From NCBI GenBank assembly GCA_010279815.1, contig QEOQ01000439.1:434544-469858 (forward strand): 35,315 bases of DNA. Reading direction: 5' to 3'. Made by a program: the position numbers and the translations under genes. Below the pieces are notes generated by a model, which was not told the DNA's origin, did no database searches, and was given only the letters and a program-made list of their open reading frames with translations. This document shows, piece after piece, positions 8,738 through 19,800 of the stretch. Numbering within the stretch: the first letter of the stretch is position 1; each line of letters opens with the position of its first letter. Origin of the DNA: Brachionus plicatilis. Its lineage: Eukaryota > Rotifera > Eurotatoria > Ploima > Brachionidae.

Positions 8738-11700
8738 ATGAATTTTGACCCCGGTTTGGACTCGATTGAGACTCGTATGAATTCTCCTTACTTATCTGTG
8801 GCGAAACTCGATAATGAAAATTCAAGCTTTGAGACTCTAGATAACAGCTTTGTATCTTCGTTCTCAAAAAGCTCAACTGATTCTTCCTTCCAACTCTTAG
8901 ACGCTAGTTCATCCCCAAAGTCCCAGACTTCTCGGTCAATTAGTCAAGTAATTTCCCAAGAAAAACTTAACTTTTGGTATACAAACGCAACCAGTCTGAA
9001 TAATAAGATGCACTTGCTGGAGGCAAATACAGCAACATTGTTCTCAGATATCATTGGAATTACAGAAACATGGTTTGATCAGAGTTCAACTGCTGCACTT
9101 TCTGGATTCCAGCTTTTCAGATCGGATCGCAAAGACAACAAAACTGGAGGTGGAGTATGCATTTTTGTGCGTGATGGAATTCAAGCGATTGAGGCACAGG
9201 AAAGCAGCTTTCTTAGCAAAGAATGTGAGCAAATTTGGGTCTCCATCAGGCTCGAAGATGAGTCCATTTTATTAGTTGGCTGTATTTATCGACCATCACC
9301 AAAAAATGTGTCCAATGCGGTAAAGGTCACTGACAGCTGTATCTCACGATCAATCTACACCGCAACTCAACTCCTCGCAGACCGAGCATATTCGAGTGTC
9401 ATCTTGATGGGTGATTTTAACATGCCAGACGTCGAGTGGAGTGAGAATGGAACACCGGTTGTAGCTAACGTTGCTTCGCCAAGCGTTTATGTCACCGACG
9501 CGATCAGCATTTCAACTCTTGTACAGCTCGTATCTGGCAACACATTTATCAGTAAAGGTCAGTCGAGTAGCTTGCTTGATCTCGTGTTGATCAGCGACTC
9601 AAACCGGACAACTGAAGTTGAGATTGGCCCACCCTTGGTCACTAACGCGTTAAGGAGCCATTGTAGTCTGCGATTTCAGTATATTTCACGAATCAATCCG
9701 GAAAAACCATTTGACAGCAGGCGCTTAAATTGGAGAAATGGTGACTACGTTTCAATGACAGCTTACCTCAAAAAAATAGACTGGAAGAAAATTTTTGATA
9801 CAAAGTCAAAACAGAGCTCTTATTCGGCCTTTCTGGATGTTTTTGGAACAGCTGCAGAGCTTTTTGTCAAACGACATAAGCCACGACCCGTTAATGTGAA
9901 GCCTCCTTGGTGGAATAAACAAATAGCTTCTCTCATTCGTCGCAAAAGACGTCTTTTCATCGGTAAATGTGCCGATAAGGACAACAAGAAATTGTCCGAC
10001 AAATATAAAGCAGCATGTAGGACGGTCAAGATAGTTGTCAAACAAAGTGTCATCGATTTCGAACTCAAACTGGCCCAGGATGCGAAAGAGAATCCTAAGA
10101 GACTTTATATGTATATAAATCGTCGATTTTCCCAAAGAGAGTCAATTGCAGCGCTTAAAAATCAAGATGGGCAACTTGATACCAATAGAGAAAACATTTG
10201 TGAACTACTCAACGAATTCTTTCATTCAGTCTTCGAAAATACAGCTTCAAAAGAGCAAATAATTCATGCGACTAATGTCTTCCATGTTCTTGCCCTGCCT
10301 GATCCAGCCTTCAGTGTCGAAGACATTGTTACAGCAGAAAAAGTCCTCAAGAAACTCGAAAGCCTGCAAAGCGACAAGACGTCAGGTGTTGACCAAGTAT
10401 CCTCGCATGCCCTCAAAATGTGTGCGACAGCATTGGCTGGCCCGATGGCTCTCTTTTTCGTGCAGTCATTAAAACACTCAGCTATACCTCATGAGTAGAA
10501 AGATGCCAATGTCACGCCAATTTTTTAAGCGAGGTAGCAGAACTGAAGTGGGTAATTATCGTCCAGTTTCACTTACCTCAGTCCCTTGCAAAGTAATGGA
10601 GTCACTGATTAAAGATTACATTCTGAAGCATCTTTACCAGCGCAATCTTCTGTCGAACAAACAGCATGGCTTCGTGGCTCATAAAGCCTGTGTGACGAAT
10701 CTTCTCGAAACCGTCGATTTTCTAACTGATTGCATGAGCCGCAGACAGCCCGCTGACGTTATATATCTCGATTTTGCCAAAGCGTTTGACAAAGTCTCAC
10801 ACGAGTTGCTGATTGTCAAACTTACAGCGTACGGAATTCCAATCAAAGTTATCAAATGGATACGAGCATTTCTCAGTAACAGAAAACAACGTGTTGTAGT
10901 TGGTGATGTTGTGTCCGAATGGAAGCCAGTTACAAGTGGTGTGCCTCAGGGCTCGGTCCTAGGCCCACTTCTGTTCGTCATCTTCATCAATGATTTGCCT
11001 GAGGTATGTAAATCTATTTGTAAACTTTATGCTGACGACACAAAGCTAATGAAATCCGTTCAACGAGCCGACAGAGATACGAGAGAACTTCAGCAGGATC
11101 TTGTTAATTTGGTTGAATGGTCGGTGATGTGGAAAATGAGCTTCAATGAAGAGAAATGTGTAGTCATGCACATTGGAGCTGATAATGAGAGCCATGATTA
11201 TACAATGAATGGTCAAATACTCTCCAAATCTAGAAAAGAACGCGATCTTGGAATTATTATCACTAGTGATCTCAAGTCAAGCGAGCAGTGTAAGCAAGCA
11301 GCAGCTAAAGCAATGATGGTAGCCTACAGATTAAAAAACACTTTTAAAGTTTTCAATCATCAGCCTGTTAACTTACTGTTTAAGTCGTTCGTCAGACCTC
11401 ATCTCGAGTTTGCGGTAGGCGCTTGGAACCCTTATCGACGTGGTGACATAGATATCCTTGAACGAGTACAAAGGAAATTCTCTAAGCTAGTTCCAGAGCT
11501 TAAGTCCAAGCCTTATTTGGAAAGACGAGAAGCTCTTGGTTGGACGACACTTGAAGATAGACGTAGACGTGGCGATCTGATCCAGCTCCACAAGATTCAA
11601 CACGGACACGACAGAGTTGAGCTAATTCATGGATGTCAATTACTTGTTTCAAATCTTCTAGACAGCCCGGCGAGCGGTACCAGGCGAGGTCAAATGTCAA

Positions 11701-11849
11701 TCGAAAGACAGCTGGTGCGCAATTGTGGAATCCGTCATAATTTCTTCACTAATCGGACAGCCGGAAATTGGAACACTCTTGATGCGACGACTAAGAGCGT
11801 CACAAATACAAACATTTTTAAAAAAAGAATAGATAAGTTACTGAGATGA
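8738..11849 (+). pseudogene. LINE ORF2 endonuclease-reverse transcriptase with two lesions
   Basis: This starts at ATG 8738, about 60 bases after ORF1. The N-terminal half is an apurinic-type endonuclease with the usual landmarks in order: NFWYTNATSLNNK, IIGITETWFD, GGGVCIFVRDG, VGCIYRPSP, LMGDFNMPDVEWS and the terminal SHCSLRF. The reverse transcriptase half has NYRPVSLTSV, motif A (YLDFAKAFDKVSH), motif B (SGVPQGSVLGPLLF) and the catalytic YADD near 11030. The tail includes FVRPHLEFAVGAWNPY. Two lesions break it: a TAG at 10496-10498 where homologues usually have Trp, and an extra T in the T6 run at 10521-10526. All catalytic motifs are otherwise present. The element was mobile recently but this copy cannot make full-length enzyme, unless the lesions are sequencing errors in a homopolymer-rich region. 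Confidence 0.85.
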
Positions 11850-12038
11850 AAAAAAAAAAAATTATTTTTAAAAAATGTTTGTTTAATGCAAAGTTTAAAA
11901 TTTTTTCTTGCATCTAAAAATAGGTTATTTAAAACTATGTTAAAAAAAAAAAAAAAAAAAAAAAGCTAATTATAAATATGTAAAAATAAGTTATTTAAAA
12001 ATAGCTTATTTAAAAAAAATTGGCAATTGGCTGTTTAT

Positions 12039-12115
12039 AGTGGGGCGTCTACGTGCGCCACTACTCGGAGACTCAAGTCTCCCACAGCATTTATACTACT
12101 ACTACTACTACTACT
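12039..12115 (+). repeat. LINE 3' end: two hairpins and an (ACT)7 tail
   Basis: A stem of AGTGGGGCGT with GTGCGCCACT (12039-12062, one mismatch and a G-T pair) is followed by a perfect GGAGACT/AGTCTCC stem (12067-12082). The LINE then ends in seven ACT units (12095-12115). LINEs of the CR1/Jockey type commonly use 3' structures and short terminal repeats for template recognition, so this is the probable recognition site for the element's own reverse transcriptase. Confidence 0.7.
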
Positions 12116-12121
12116 AAATTA

Positions 12122-12500
12122 GGCAAATTAAAGTTCATGATCAACTGTAAATTTCAAACCAAAATTTTAAAATTTTAATTAAAAAAAGGCCTTATTTATC
12201 AATTTTTTAATAATAGATGACTAAACTTTATTAAATAAATTTGTTTAATTTTGTTGCGCTGTAATATATTTTAATTAACACACATTTTAGAGCGTTTGTT
12301 TGAGCCATAATTTGAATAAATGTGGATTTTAAATTTGTCTTTAGAATTTTCAAATAAATTTTTTGGACGAATCAATTTAAATATTAAAGAAAAAATATAT
12401 TTATTTTGTTTATTTATAATGTTAAACATTTATTGTTTAATTAAAAAAAGAAATCTTTTTTTTATTATCATGATCACATGATCATGAAGTTCAACTTGCC
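12122..12500. mobile_element. hAT-type MITE with GGCAA ends, target duplication split by the LINE
   Basis: The ends are GGCAAATTAAAGTTCATGAT and its near reverse complement ATCATGAAGTTCAACTTGCC. The right flank is GAAAATTA (12501-12508). The immediate left flank is only AAATTA after the LINE, but the full GAAAATTA stands at 7776-7783, on the far side of the LINE. The 8-base duplication is therefore intact once the LINE is removed. An 8-base duplication is the hAT signature. It is non-coding and related at its termini to 13501-13854, 19884-20428 and 28930-29480. Confidence 0.75.
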
Positions 12501-12729
12501 GAAAATTATCTAATTCTAAATCAAAAAAAAATTTGATTGATTTTTTAAAATTAACAAGTAAAAGATTTTTATTATATTTAGAGTGTTGATATGATCATTT
12601 GAATTTAAATTCACAAATTTACGTAAAAATTGGTAAACACTAAGAGTCAAAAAAATTGGATTTAGTAAAAGATAATTCTAAAATTTTTTCACTGAATTTG
12701 TGAACTTAAATAAACTAATAAAATATATA

Positions 12730-13417
12730 CAGTGTGTTCGCGGTTATATCACCCCTTTTGTCCAAGAAGAATTTGGGGATATAAATGAATTGGGATAAAA
12801 CCAAAAAATATTTTTTTACCAAAATTTATTTACATTTAATTGATTTTTTAAACAAAACGAATTCACTTAGGGTAATTTAAAACAAATTATTTTATAAAAT
12901 ATAGAAAGGAATATTTGCAGATCTTGCTGCAGTGTACCATTTGTAAAGAGACTCTTCGACTAGATTAAAATAACCTTTTTGAATACGACTCTTTTTATTA
13001 GCTGGTCCGTTTTCAGCTTTATAGTTAAGATATTTTTCTTTTTCTTTTATTATTTTGCCAACAGTTGACCTGTCAATTTTGAACTCTGTAGCAAGGTCAT
13101 CATCGCTTTTATCTGTTTTAAATTTTTCTTTAACAATAGCAATTTTTGTTTCAATTAAAATTGTTGTTCGCTTTTTTCGGCTCATTTTTTTTACAATAAA
13201 TTTTTTTGTGATAAAAGTTTACCTTATTTACTATTGTGTATATGCAATAATTTTTTTCAAAAAAACGGGTTATAAGTAAATTTGGGGATATCTGGAGGGG
13301 ATTTAACTTAACATTATTTTTAATGTAAATGTATTAGAAGAAATCCGTTCTTAAATAATTCAGGGATAAATCCAAATTGGGATATAAGTATGTAGTGATA
13401 TAACCGCAGACTGACTG
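12730..13417 (-). mobile_element. Pogo/Tigger-type element with deleted transposase core
   Basis: The left end starts CAGTGTGTTCGCGGTTATAT. The right end, reverse-complemented, starts CAGTCAGTCTGCGGTTATAT. TA lies on both sides (12728-12729, 13418-13419). Subterminal TTGGGGATAT motifs occur inside both ends. It holds only the N-terminal part of a transposase, so it is an internally deleted copy that would depend on another element for movement. Confidence 0.8.
12892..13185 (-). CDS. CENP-B/Tigger-like DNA-binding fragment, 97 residues
   Basis: This starts at ATG 13185 (MSRKKRTTILIETK). The first about 50 residues form the Psq-like helix-turn-helix of pogo/Tigger transposases and CENP-B (DDDLATEFKIDRSTVGKIIKE). 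The next part, ending ESLYKWYTAARSANIPF, is the beginning of the second, CENP-B-type DNA-binding domain. The frame ends just after that, where a full transposase of this family would carry a DDE core of several hundred residues. It lies within the terminal repeats at 12730-13417. If expressed, it could bind the element's ends without cutting. It may equally be silent; I see no other evidence of use. Confidence 0.65.
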   Translation of the reverse strand: MSRKKRTTILIETKIAIVKEKFKTDKSDDDLATEFKIDRSTVGKIIKEKEKYLNYKAENGPANKKSRIQKGYFNLVEESLYKWYTAARSANIPFYIL

Positions 13418-13500
13418 TAAGATGGAATCGTTTTAAAAATTAATCTTAATTTTTTTATCCTACAATTTAAATTTTTTATGTTTCTTTTCCTCGTAAAAAA

Positions 13501-13854
13501 GGCATCTTGAAGTTTATGATCAAAAAAATCAGATCAAATAGTATTTTGTTTATAACTTTTGAATGGTACTTGATTAAGTCTCTCTGCAAAATGCTAAATG
13601 ATGCAAAATACATGCTGAATATTGTGTGAGGCTCTGCAAAAACTCTGCATTTTGCAGCAAAATGCACGCCATTAAAGAGTATTTAATTTGACTGCGCATT
13701 TTAAATGCAGAGCTTTTGCAGAGCCTCATATTAAATTCAGCATGCATTTTGCATTATTTAGCATTTTGCAGAGAGACTTAATCAAGTACCATTCAAAAGT
13801 TATAAACAAAATACTAAATGATCTGATTTTTTTGATCCTAAACTTCAAGATGCC
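13501..13854. mobile_element. Fold-back MITE with GGCATC ends
   Basis: The two halves are inverted repeats over about 150 bases each (GGCATCTTGAAGTTTATGAT at the left; the right end reads CTTCAAGATGCC). Within the arms the words AAAATGC and GCAGAG recur. Flanks GTAAAAAA (13493-13500) and TTAAAAAA (13855-13862) agree at seven of eight bases, consistent with a hAT-type duplication. The terminal GAAGTTTATGATCAA links it to the GGCAA MITE family. Confidence 0.75.
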
Positions 13855-14393
13855 TTAAAAAAATGGCTAAATATCTTTTTTTGAGTAAATGATGTTTTAC
13901 CATTTTATTTAAATTGAAATGATCAAATAAACACTGCATATGAATATTTTTCTAAGGAAATGCAAAAATAAAGCTAATTTTAAGTTTATATTTGAAGTTT
14001 AATTTTTAATCTCGTTTTCAAACACTGTATTTAATTTAAAAATTTTGATACAATTGTTGCAAAAATATTCTAATAAAATAATTTTTTTATACAAAATTAT
14101 TTTTGTCGTCAAAATGAATAGTTAGATAAATCATAAGATACTTGTATAAACAAATTTTAATTTTTTTTTTAGATCAAGAAAATCAAAATTCATCACCCAA
14201 CAAAAACTCATGGAAATCAGTTGGTAATTTTTTTTTTTTGATTATTTTTTAGTGTTCGCAAACAGTCTCCAAATACCAATCTCTTATGGATCGGTATTTG
14301 GGAATCTAGCGACCGGTCTTACTTGGAGAATTTAAAGATGGAAAGTTTAGCTGATTGATTTTAGTATTATCTAAATTTTTTTGTCTGAATAAA

Positions 14394-14580
14394 CAGAGTT
14401 GTCAAAAGTCAAAGTCATAAAATTATAAAAGAAAAGATAAAAAAATTTAAGGCAAAATCCAGACTTGAATTTGACTTCATATGACTTGAATTAATCTTCA
14501 ATAATTAAGTCAAATTCCAACTTTGACTTTGAATTTTCACCATTTTGACTTTTGACTTTGACTTTTTACAAAAATTAGAA
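14394..14580 (+). repeat. Degenerate partial copy of the CAGAGTTGTT MITE family
   Basis: It begins CAGAGTTGTCAAAAGTC and then contains many AAGTC/GACTT words (AAAGTC, GACTTGA, GACTTTGACTTT), the subterminal repeat of the family. A matching right end is not found, so the copy is broken. The end coordinate is approximate. Confidence 0.4.
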
Positions 14581-14724
14581 ATTTATTTGTCACTGTCATT
14601 TTGTAAAATGACTTGGCAAAAAATAAAATGTTCCGTTTTTCTTAGGTGCAAATATTTTTAATGTACTTAACTCTAGTAAAAAACCTGACAAAGTTAATAA
14701 AAATGGTATGTTATTTATAATAAA

Positions 14725-14941
14725 CAGGTTGTTTAAAAGTCCAAAAAAAAAGTCCAAATCCGGACTTTAAATTTTTTTTTAAAAGTAAAATTCCAGACTT
14801 TAAAATATTTTTTTTTAAAAAAAATCCAAAACTTGCAAAAAAGTGTCAAAAAAGAGTCAAAGTCTTGACTTAACTTAAAAAAAAGAAAAAAAAAGTCTGG
14901 ACTTGGACTTGACTTGAGACTTGTGACTTTAAACAACTCCG
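14725..14941. mobile_element. hAT-like MITE, CAGAGTTGTT family
   Basis: The left end is CAGGTTGTTTAAAAGTCC and the right end GACTTTAAACAACTCCG. The interior is filled with inverted AAGTCC/GGACTT words. The target duplication is not clear at this copy. The family is assigned by its ends, which match the better-preserved copies at 18611-18870 and 21257-21549. It is non-coding. Confidence 0.65.
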
Positions 14942-14949
14942 GATAAAAA

Positions 14950-15745
14950 TAATAATATTTTAATTTTTTATTAGAATACGACAAAAAAAAATTACAAAAA
15001 TATTAATTTATAGAAAAATTTACATAATAAATGACCAATTTTAATTAAAGTCAGAACATTTTTTTTCTAAAGTCAAATTTTAATTTTTTTTAAAAAAAAG
15101 TCCGAACGAATGACTTTTAATTTTCTATTTATATAATAAATTTTCGCTTTTTAAAGAGAAATATCGTAGCGCTAACGACCTGGCCACGGTCTTTCCCATC
15201 TACCTGGCATAACCATCCGTCCCATTTGTCCAAGATTTAGGCGATTTTTTTTGATAAATTTAAATTTTATTTTAAAATTTTAAAAAACTAATTTTTCCTC
15301 TGGAGTTTTTTTTCTTGGGTAAGACTATTAATTCCTAATAAAAAATATTCAGGAGGAAAAAAAATTGTTTAAATTTTTAATTAAATTAATAAACAAAAAA
15401 ATCGTATAGAATCCTAAATATTGGACTGAACAGGTTGGACGGGCCGGCCTTCTTTTGAACGCGGCCCTTTTTTGCGATTTTATTAGATCCGCAGTAAATA
15501 GTCAATAATTCCAGGAAAAAAAAAAAAGAGAAATTTAATCAAACTACCTATTTTGTCATCAATTTATCCATGTTTTCGATGATGTTGCTTCAGTTAATAA
15601 AAAAAAAATTAATACAATAATAATTTTTTAATAAAATGATTTTGTAAACATTAGAACTTGAGAAAAAAAAATTTTTATTTTTAAAATTTGATAAATTATA
15701 AATTAAGGAATAGGTTTGTCGACCTTTTGTATTTCATTTTCAATA
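14950..15745. other. Intergenic, with two short GC-rich islands
   Basis: Most is A/T-rich. Two islands stand out, at about 15168-15240 and 15425-15480. On the minus strand they can be read as NLGQMGRMVMPGRWERPWPG then stop, and AKKGRVQKKAGPSNLFSPIF. They could be small exons of one gene, but I could not find GT-AG sites that join them in phase or a start codon, so no gene is called. Confidence 0.3.
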
Positions 15746-16366
15746 ATGGTTGTATTGGTATCGATCGCGGGTTATTTTACAATTCCAAAATTATTAAATC
15801 TAGAAAATGAAAATAAATTCTTACATGAGAAAATAATGAAGCTTGAAAATCAAGGTATGATTGTTTTTAATCATTTTCATATTATAAGAAATTTTTTTTT
15901 TTAAGAAAATAAAATATTTCAAAATGAGATGCAAAATTGTCAAGAGGAAATCACGAGACTAAAAAATCAAGGTTTGATTATTTAAAACCTATTCATATGA
16001 TAAAAAAATTTTTTAACTAAAGAAAATAAAATATTTCAAAATGAAATCCAAAGTTTTCAAGAGGGAAACACGAGACTAAATGGCGAAAAAACTTTACTTG
16101 TTGATAAAATCGATGATTTAAATCAAAAAGTAGAAGAACATTACCAAAGTAATGTGAAATATCAAATAGATAATGAAGTCTTGATTAAAGAAATTGAAGC
16201 ATGCGAAGAAAAAATAGTTAAAATGGAGGATTTAAATAAAGAAATTAAAAGCCTAAAAGATCACAATACAAAATTTGAAAAAGATAATAAAGATTTAAAA
16301 AAAGAAATAGAAAATCTAAAGAAAAAAAAGTCTTTTTTTTCACATAAAAATTGTTTATTTTTCTAA
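15746..16366 (+). CDS. Membrane-anchored coiled-coil protein with repeated mini-exons
   Basis: Exons seen: 15746-15854 (the in-frame ATG at 15746; an upstream exon joined at about 15708 is possible), 15906-15971 (66 bases) and 16023 to either a donor near 16329 or a stop at 16364-16366. The start MVVLVSIAGYF is a hydrophobic signal-anchor. The rest is a long charged helix (ENKIFQNE..., LKDHNTKFEKDNKDLKKEIE) typical of a coiled coil. Exon 2 and the beginning of exon 3 encode nearly the same 22-residue unit (ENKIFQNEM/I-Q), each preceded by a phase-1 junction. The end of exon 1 (NENKFLHEKIMKLENQ) is a weaker version. The family is not recognised and no enzymatic motif is seen. It converges on the cytochrome b561 gene about 530 bases downstream. 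A damaged duplicate is at 1-515. Confidence 0.55.
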
Positions 16367-16896
16367 TTGTTCATTACTTTAAGTTCATAAAATCTAATTA
16401 CTTTTGGAAACAAAGCATGTATAAAATTTTTTTATACGAATAAATATTTTGCTGCAATTTTTTTATTCTTAATTATATTCACTAAAATTTAAAAGGATTT
16501 CCAAAAAAAATTTTAAAAAGTTATCATTAACTAGTTTACGGTTTGGTTTGCATCAAATAATTTTTCCAATTTTTCGGTAATTAGTTGTAGTAATTCGAAA
16601 ATATATCTTTAATTTTTTCCATTGAATGCTTATTATTAGGCAAGTTACTTTAAAAAAATAATTGAAAATTTTGTTTTATTTGCTCATGAAATTTAGATCA
16701 ATTCAGCCAAACATACAGATCAGCTAATTTAAGTCTAAAAAAAACTCAATTTTGTTAATCCTTGAAACAATACCATGAGTAAACAGGTAGCAAAAAATTA
16801 AAATTTTCTGATGTAAACAGGTAATAAATTAAAAAAATAACTTTTCAATTTTTTCTATTAAAATTTTACATTTAAATTTATCAAATCTTTAATTTA
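16367..16896. other. Intergenic between convergent genes
   Basis: AT-rich, no gene seen. 16367 to about 16535 is duplicated at the left edge of the window (to 515), and about 16797-16896 is duplicated in inverted form at about 7391-7497. On the minus strand AATAAA overlaps the stop of the cytochrome b561 gene (about 16893-16898) and could be its polyadenylation signal. Confidence 0.5.
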
Positions 16897-19800
16897 TTAA
16901 TTTTTTGCAGGCTCAGCAATTCCAATCATGACCATAAGCGCTACTACATGACCTAATGCAATTATAAGATGTAAAATAAGCAATAATGTTTTCACATTTT
17001 CCATCTAGAAAAATAAAAATTTAATAGAATTTAAACCAAATACATTTATAGATTTTAAACTGACCAATTTCTTGTTGTTTTTCACTTTTGACACTGTTTC
17101 ATCAGCCTTTAATTCATAACTATCACCTTTTAAAAAAAAAAATTATCATTTATGCAGACAGAATAAAATTTTACTTTTAGAGTTTGAACATGTCAATTGA
17201 ATAATTTCAATTAAAAGAGGCAAAATTATAACCCAAAGGGTCCAGCCGACCATTATACCCCAACCTTCATTGCCCAAATTCATTCTTTCAATAAAAATTC
17301 CCAAATAGCAGGCAACAACGGCAAATATCAAGCATGAAATTCCTGTAAATCTATGAATTAAATTAAACAAAACTCTAAATTTTGAGTCTTTATCTGGACG
17401 CAAAAATCCCATAAGAACCTTAGAGTAATTTCATTTACCTCTAAGAGATTACTAATTCTAAAAAAGAAATTAATTTATACTTGAATTAATGACAAGGCAA
17501 TAAGAACAATTCCAAATATTGAATGAGCAAAGGCAACTTTATTTATTTTTTCCACCCATTTCCATTCCAAATCGGCCAAGATTACCAAAAATGCAGCTAT
17601 TGAACAAATGGGTGCAAAAATCATGAGAGCACGGTGGGCTTGGAACCAGAACATCATCTTTTGTATTTTGAAAGAGGGAAAAATGTATTTGTAATAGCGT
17701 GCCAAAATAATGCCAGTGGAAACACAAAACAACCAAGCAAACACCATAATACATGCTAAATAAGTGATCAAACAATTTACTTCATTTATAAATTTAAATA
17801 AAATTCTTTACCATGAGCTTTTGCTTTTGCAGAGTCACGAGAAGAACCTGAAAAAGTTCCATTTGCTGAAAAATCTATTTTAGTGTCACTTATTACAAAA
17901 GATTGTCCATGATTTTGAATTATGTCTTTTTAAAAAAAAATTAGAAAAATGAAAAAAAAAAGTTGAAATGTTACCATTGGAAACTGCGCCTTCAGCTATC
18001 AGAAGGTAATAGCTATTTTTATTTGAATTACAGTATCTATCCACACCATCAATGTATTTTTCTCGTGTAAATTTACAAAATAAATTTCCATTAACACTGG
18101 TAACAGTGGCATCAGTAATTCCAATTTTTGGTTCATCTGGTTTTAACAATCCTGGTGTAAATTTTCCTGTGGAATAATAATGTTCAACAGTACCAACATT
18201 ATTGAACATCTTGCAAACAATAATACAATCATTTCCCTGAAAATTAAAAATTTTAAAAATGAATTAATTACGAAACTTATCTTTTCTATGCTTTGTTCTA
18301 GTTTTTTAAACATAAAAAATATAATACATTTAATTTTTTCAAATCTTGACAACTAAAAAAATATTATTTAAATTACATAATGTTTGAGTAAGAACACTCT
18401 AAAATTATCTATAAATCAAGTCCTCCCTGCTTCAAAGAATTAATAAAAGAACGTAAGAAAATTAGAAGGCAATACCAAAAATCAAAATAAATACAAAATA
18501 AAATCAGCTTTTAAAACAAAATAAAATAAAGTAGCGTCCAAGATATTAATATATAATAAAGTCTACTGGTACCGATAAATTCTGAAAGAATTTATTAAAT
18601 TTATTTAAAGCAGAGTTGTTTATAAGTCACAAGTCTCAAGTCAAGTCCAGACTTTTTTTTTTTTTCAAAGTCCAAGTCAAGACTTTAAAATTTTGAATAC
18701 TGAAGAAGAAATTTATGCTAAAATTGCAAGAAAATCTGATACATGGCAAATCTATTTGCATTAGACAACCCAAGAGTATATAAATTTTTTGATATGAAGC
18801 CTGATCTAGAAAATTTTTAAAAAATATTCTGGACTTGGACTTTTTTTTTTGGGACTTTCAAACAACTCTGATAAAAAGTAATAAAAATATAAAAAAATAT
18901 AAAATAAAAATCTATTAATAGTTAAACTTCAAAATAAAAAATTGAACCATGTCATGATCGAATCGAATCTGGTTACTCACTGTCTAAGTAATTATTAATA
19001 AAACTATTCTTTTTTAATCAGTTGCCAGTATCGGTTGATGAAGTTACAAAAAAAATTTCAAAGTTTACCAAAAATAAAAACCAAATCCTAGAGCCAATAA
19101 CTCTTTACGGAATTTATTTCGCAATAGATAAGCGACACCTTGATTTTTGGTAACTTCTAAGTATCCTACGTTCTTTTAATGATTCCATGATAAAGTGGGG
19201 AAGACTTAGTTATGGATATTATTACGGTGAATTGGAATAATATCTTAAATCAAACATCATGAAATTTAAATAATCAATATTAAAAATTAAATATTATTAA
19301 ATTTTATTAAATAAAAACCTGTCTTTTTTTACTTAAAACATTTTTAATAGGATATTTTTTATATTACTCCTTCCCCAGTCTTAATTCGTTTTTAGAAATC
19401 AACTTCAAAAAACTTAAATTCATTCAAAATTCGGCAGTGATTTAGCTTTAGCTTGTTGCAGATAAATAAAGAACCGTTTTCGAATCAAACCTGTTTTTTG
19501 GAAACGGTTTCCCATCCTTATACAAGTAATTCTTTTCAGGGTTTTTGCAGAAACTTAATTTGGGTGATACAAAGTTTTTAGAAGCTGATACATTATGCAG
19601 AACTAGTTTTAGATCAAAACAAAATAAGTTGAATCGGTCAAAATTTTATGTTTACATTAGTGCCATGATTACATTTTAAAACTATATTTTAGAAAATAAG
19701 CTGTTATTTTATAAAACATGTAAAATTCTTTAAAATATTTAAAATTAAGCGGGGTTTTACCAAAAATGTTATTAGTTATAGTTTTTAATAAAAGAAACTT

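Larger units (their letters stand above)
7784..12115 (+). mobile_element. Non-LTR retrotransposon (LINE), CR1/Jockey-like, nearly full length
   Basis: It contains ORF1 (7805-8677), ORF2 with endonuclease and reverse transcriptase (8738-11849), a 3' UTR with A-runs (including about 22 A near 11942-11963), two hairpins and a terminal (ACT)7 at 12095-12115. The hexamer AAATTA lies at 7778-7783 and again at 12116-12121, directly after the ACT repeat, and is best read as its target-site duplication. This puts the 5' end at 7784, leaving only about 21 bases before ORF1, so the 5' UTR may be truncated. Its base composition is much less AT-rich than the surroundings. The clade is judged from motif style only. 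Confidence 0.85.

Noticed and set aside
7784..12115. The retroelement as an LTR retrotransposon or virus-like element
   Set aside because: It has an apurinic-type endonuclease before the reverse transcriptase, no protease, integrase or long terminal repeats, and a 3' triplet tail; it is a LINE.
14733..14984. A Phe/Lys-rich minus-strand ORF of 83 codons
   Set aside because: It is the translation of a MITE's AAGTC/GACTT repeats and A/T runs.
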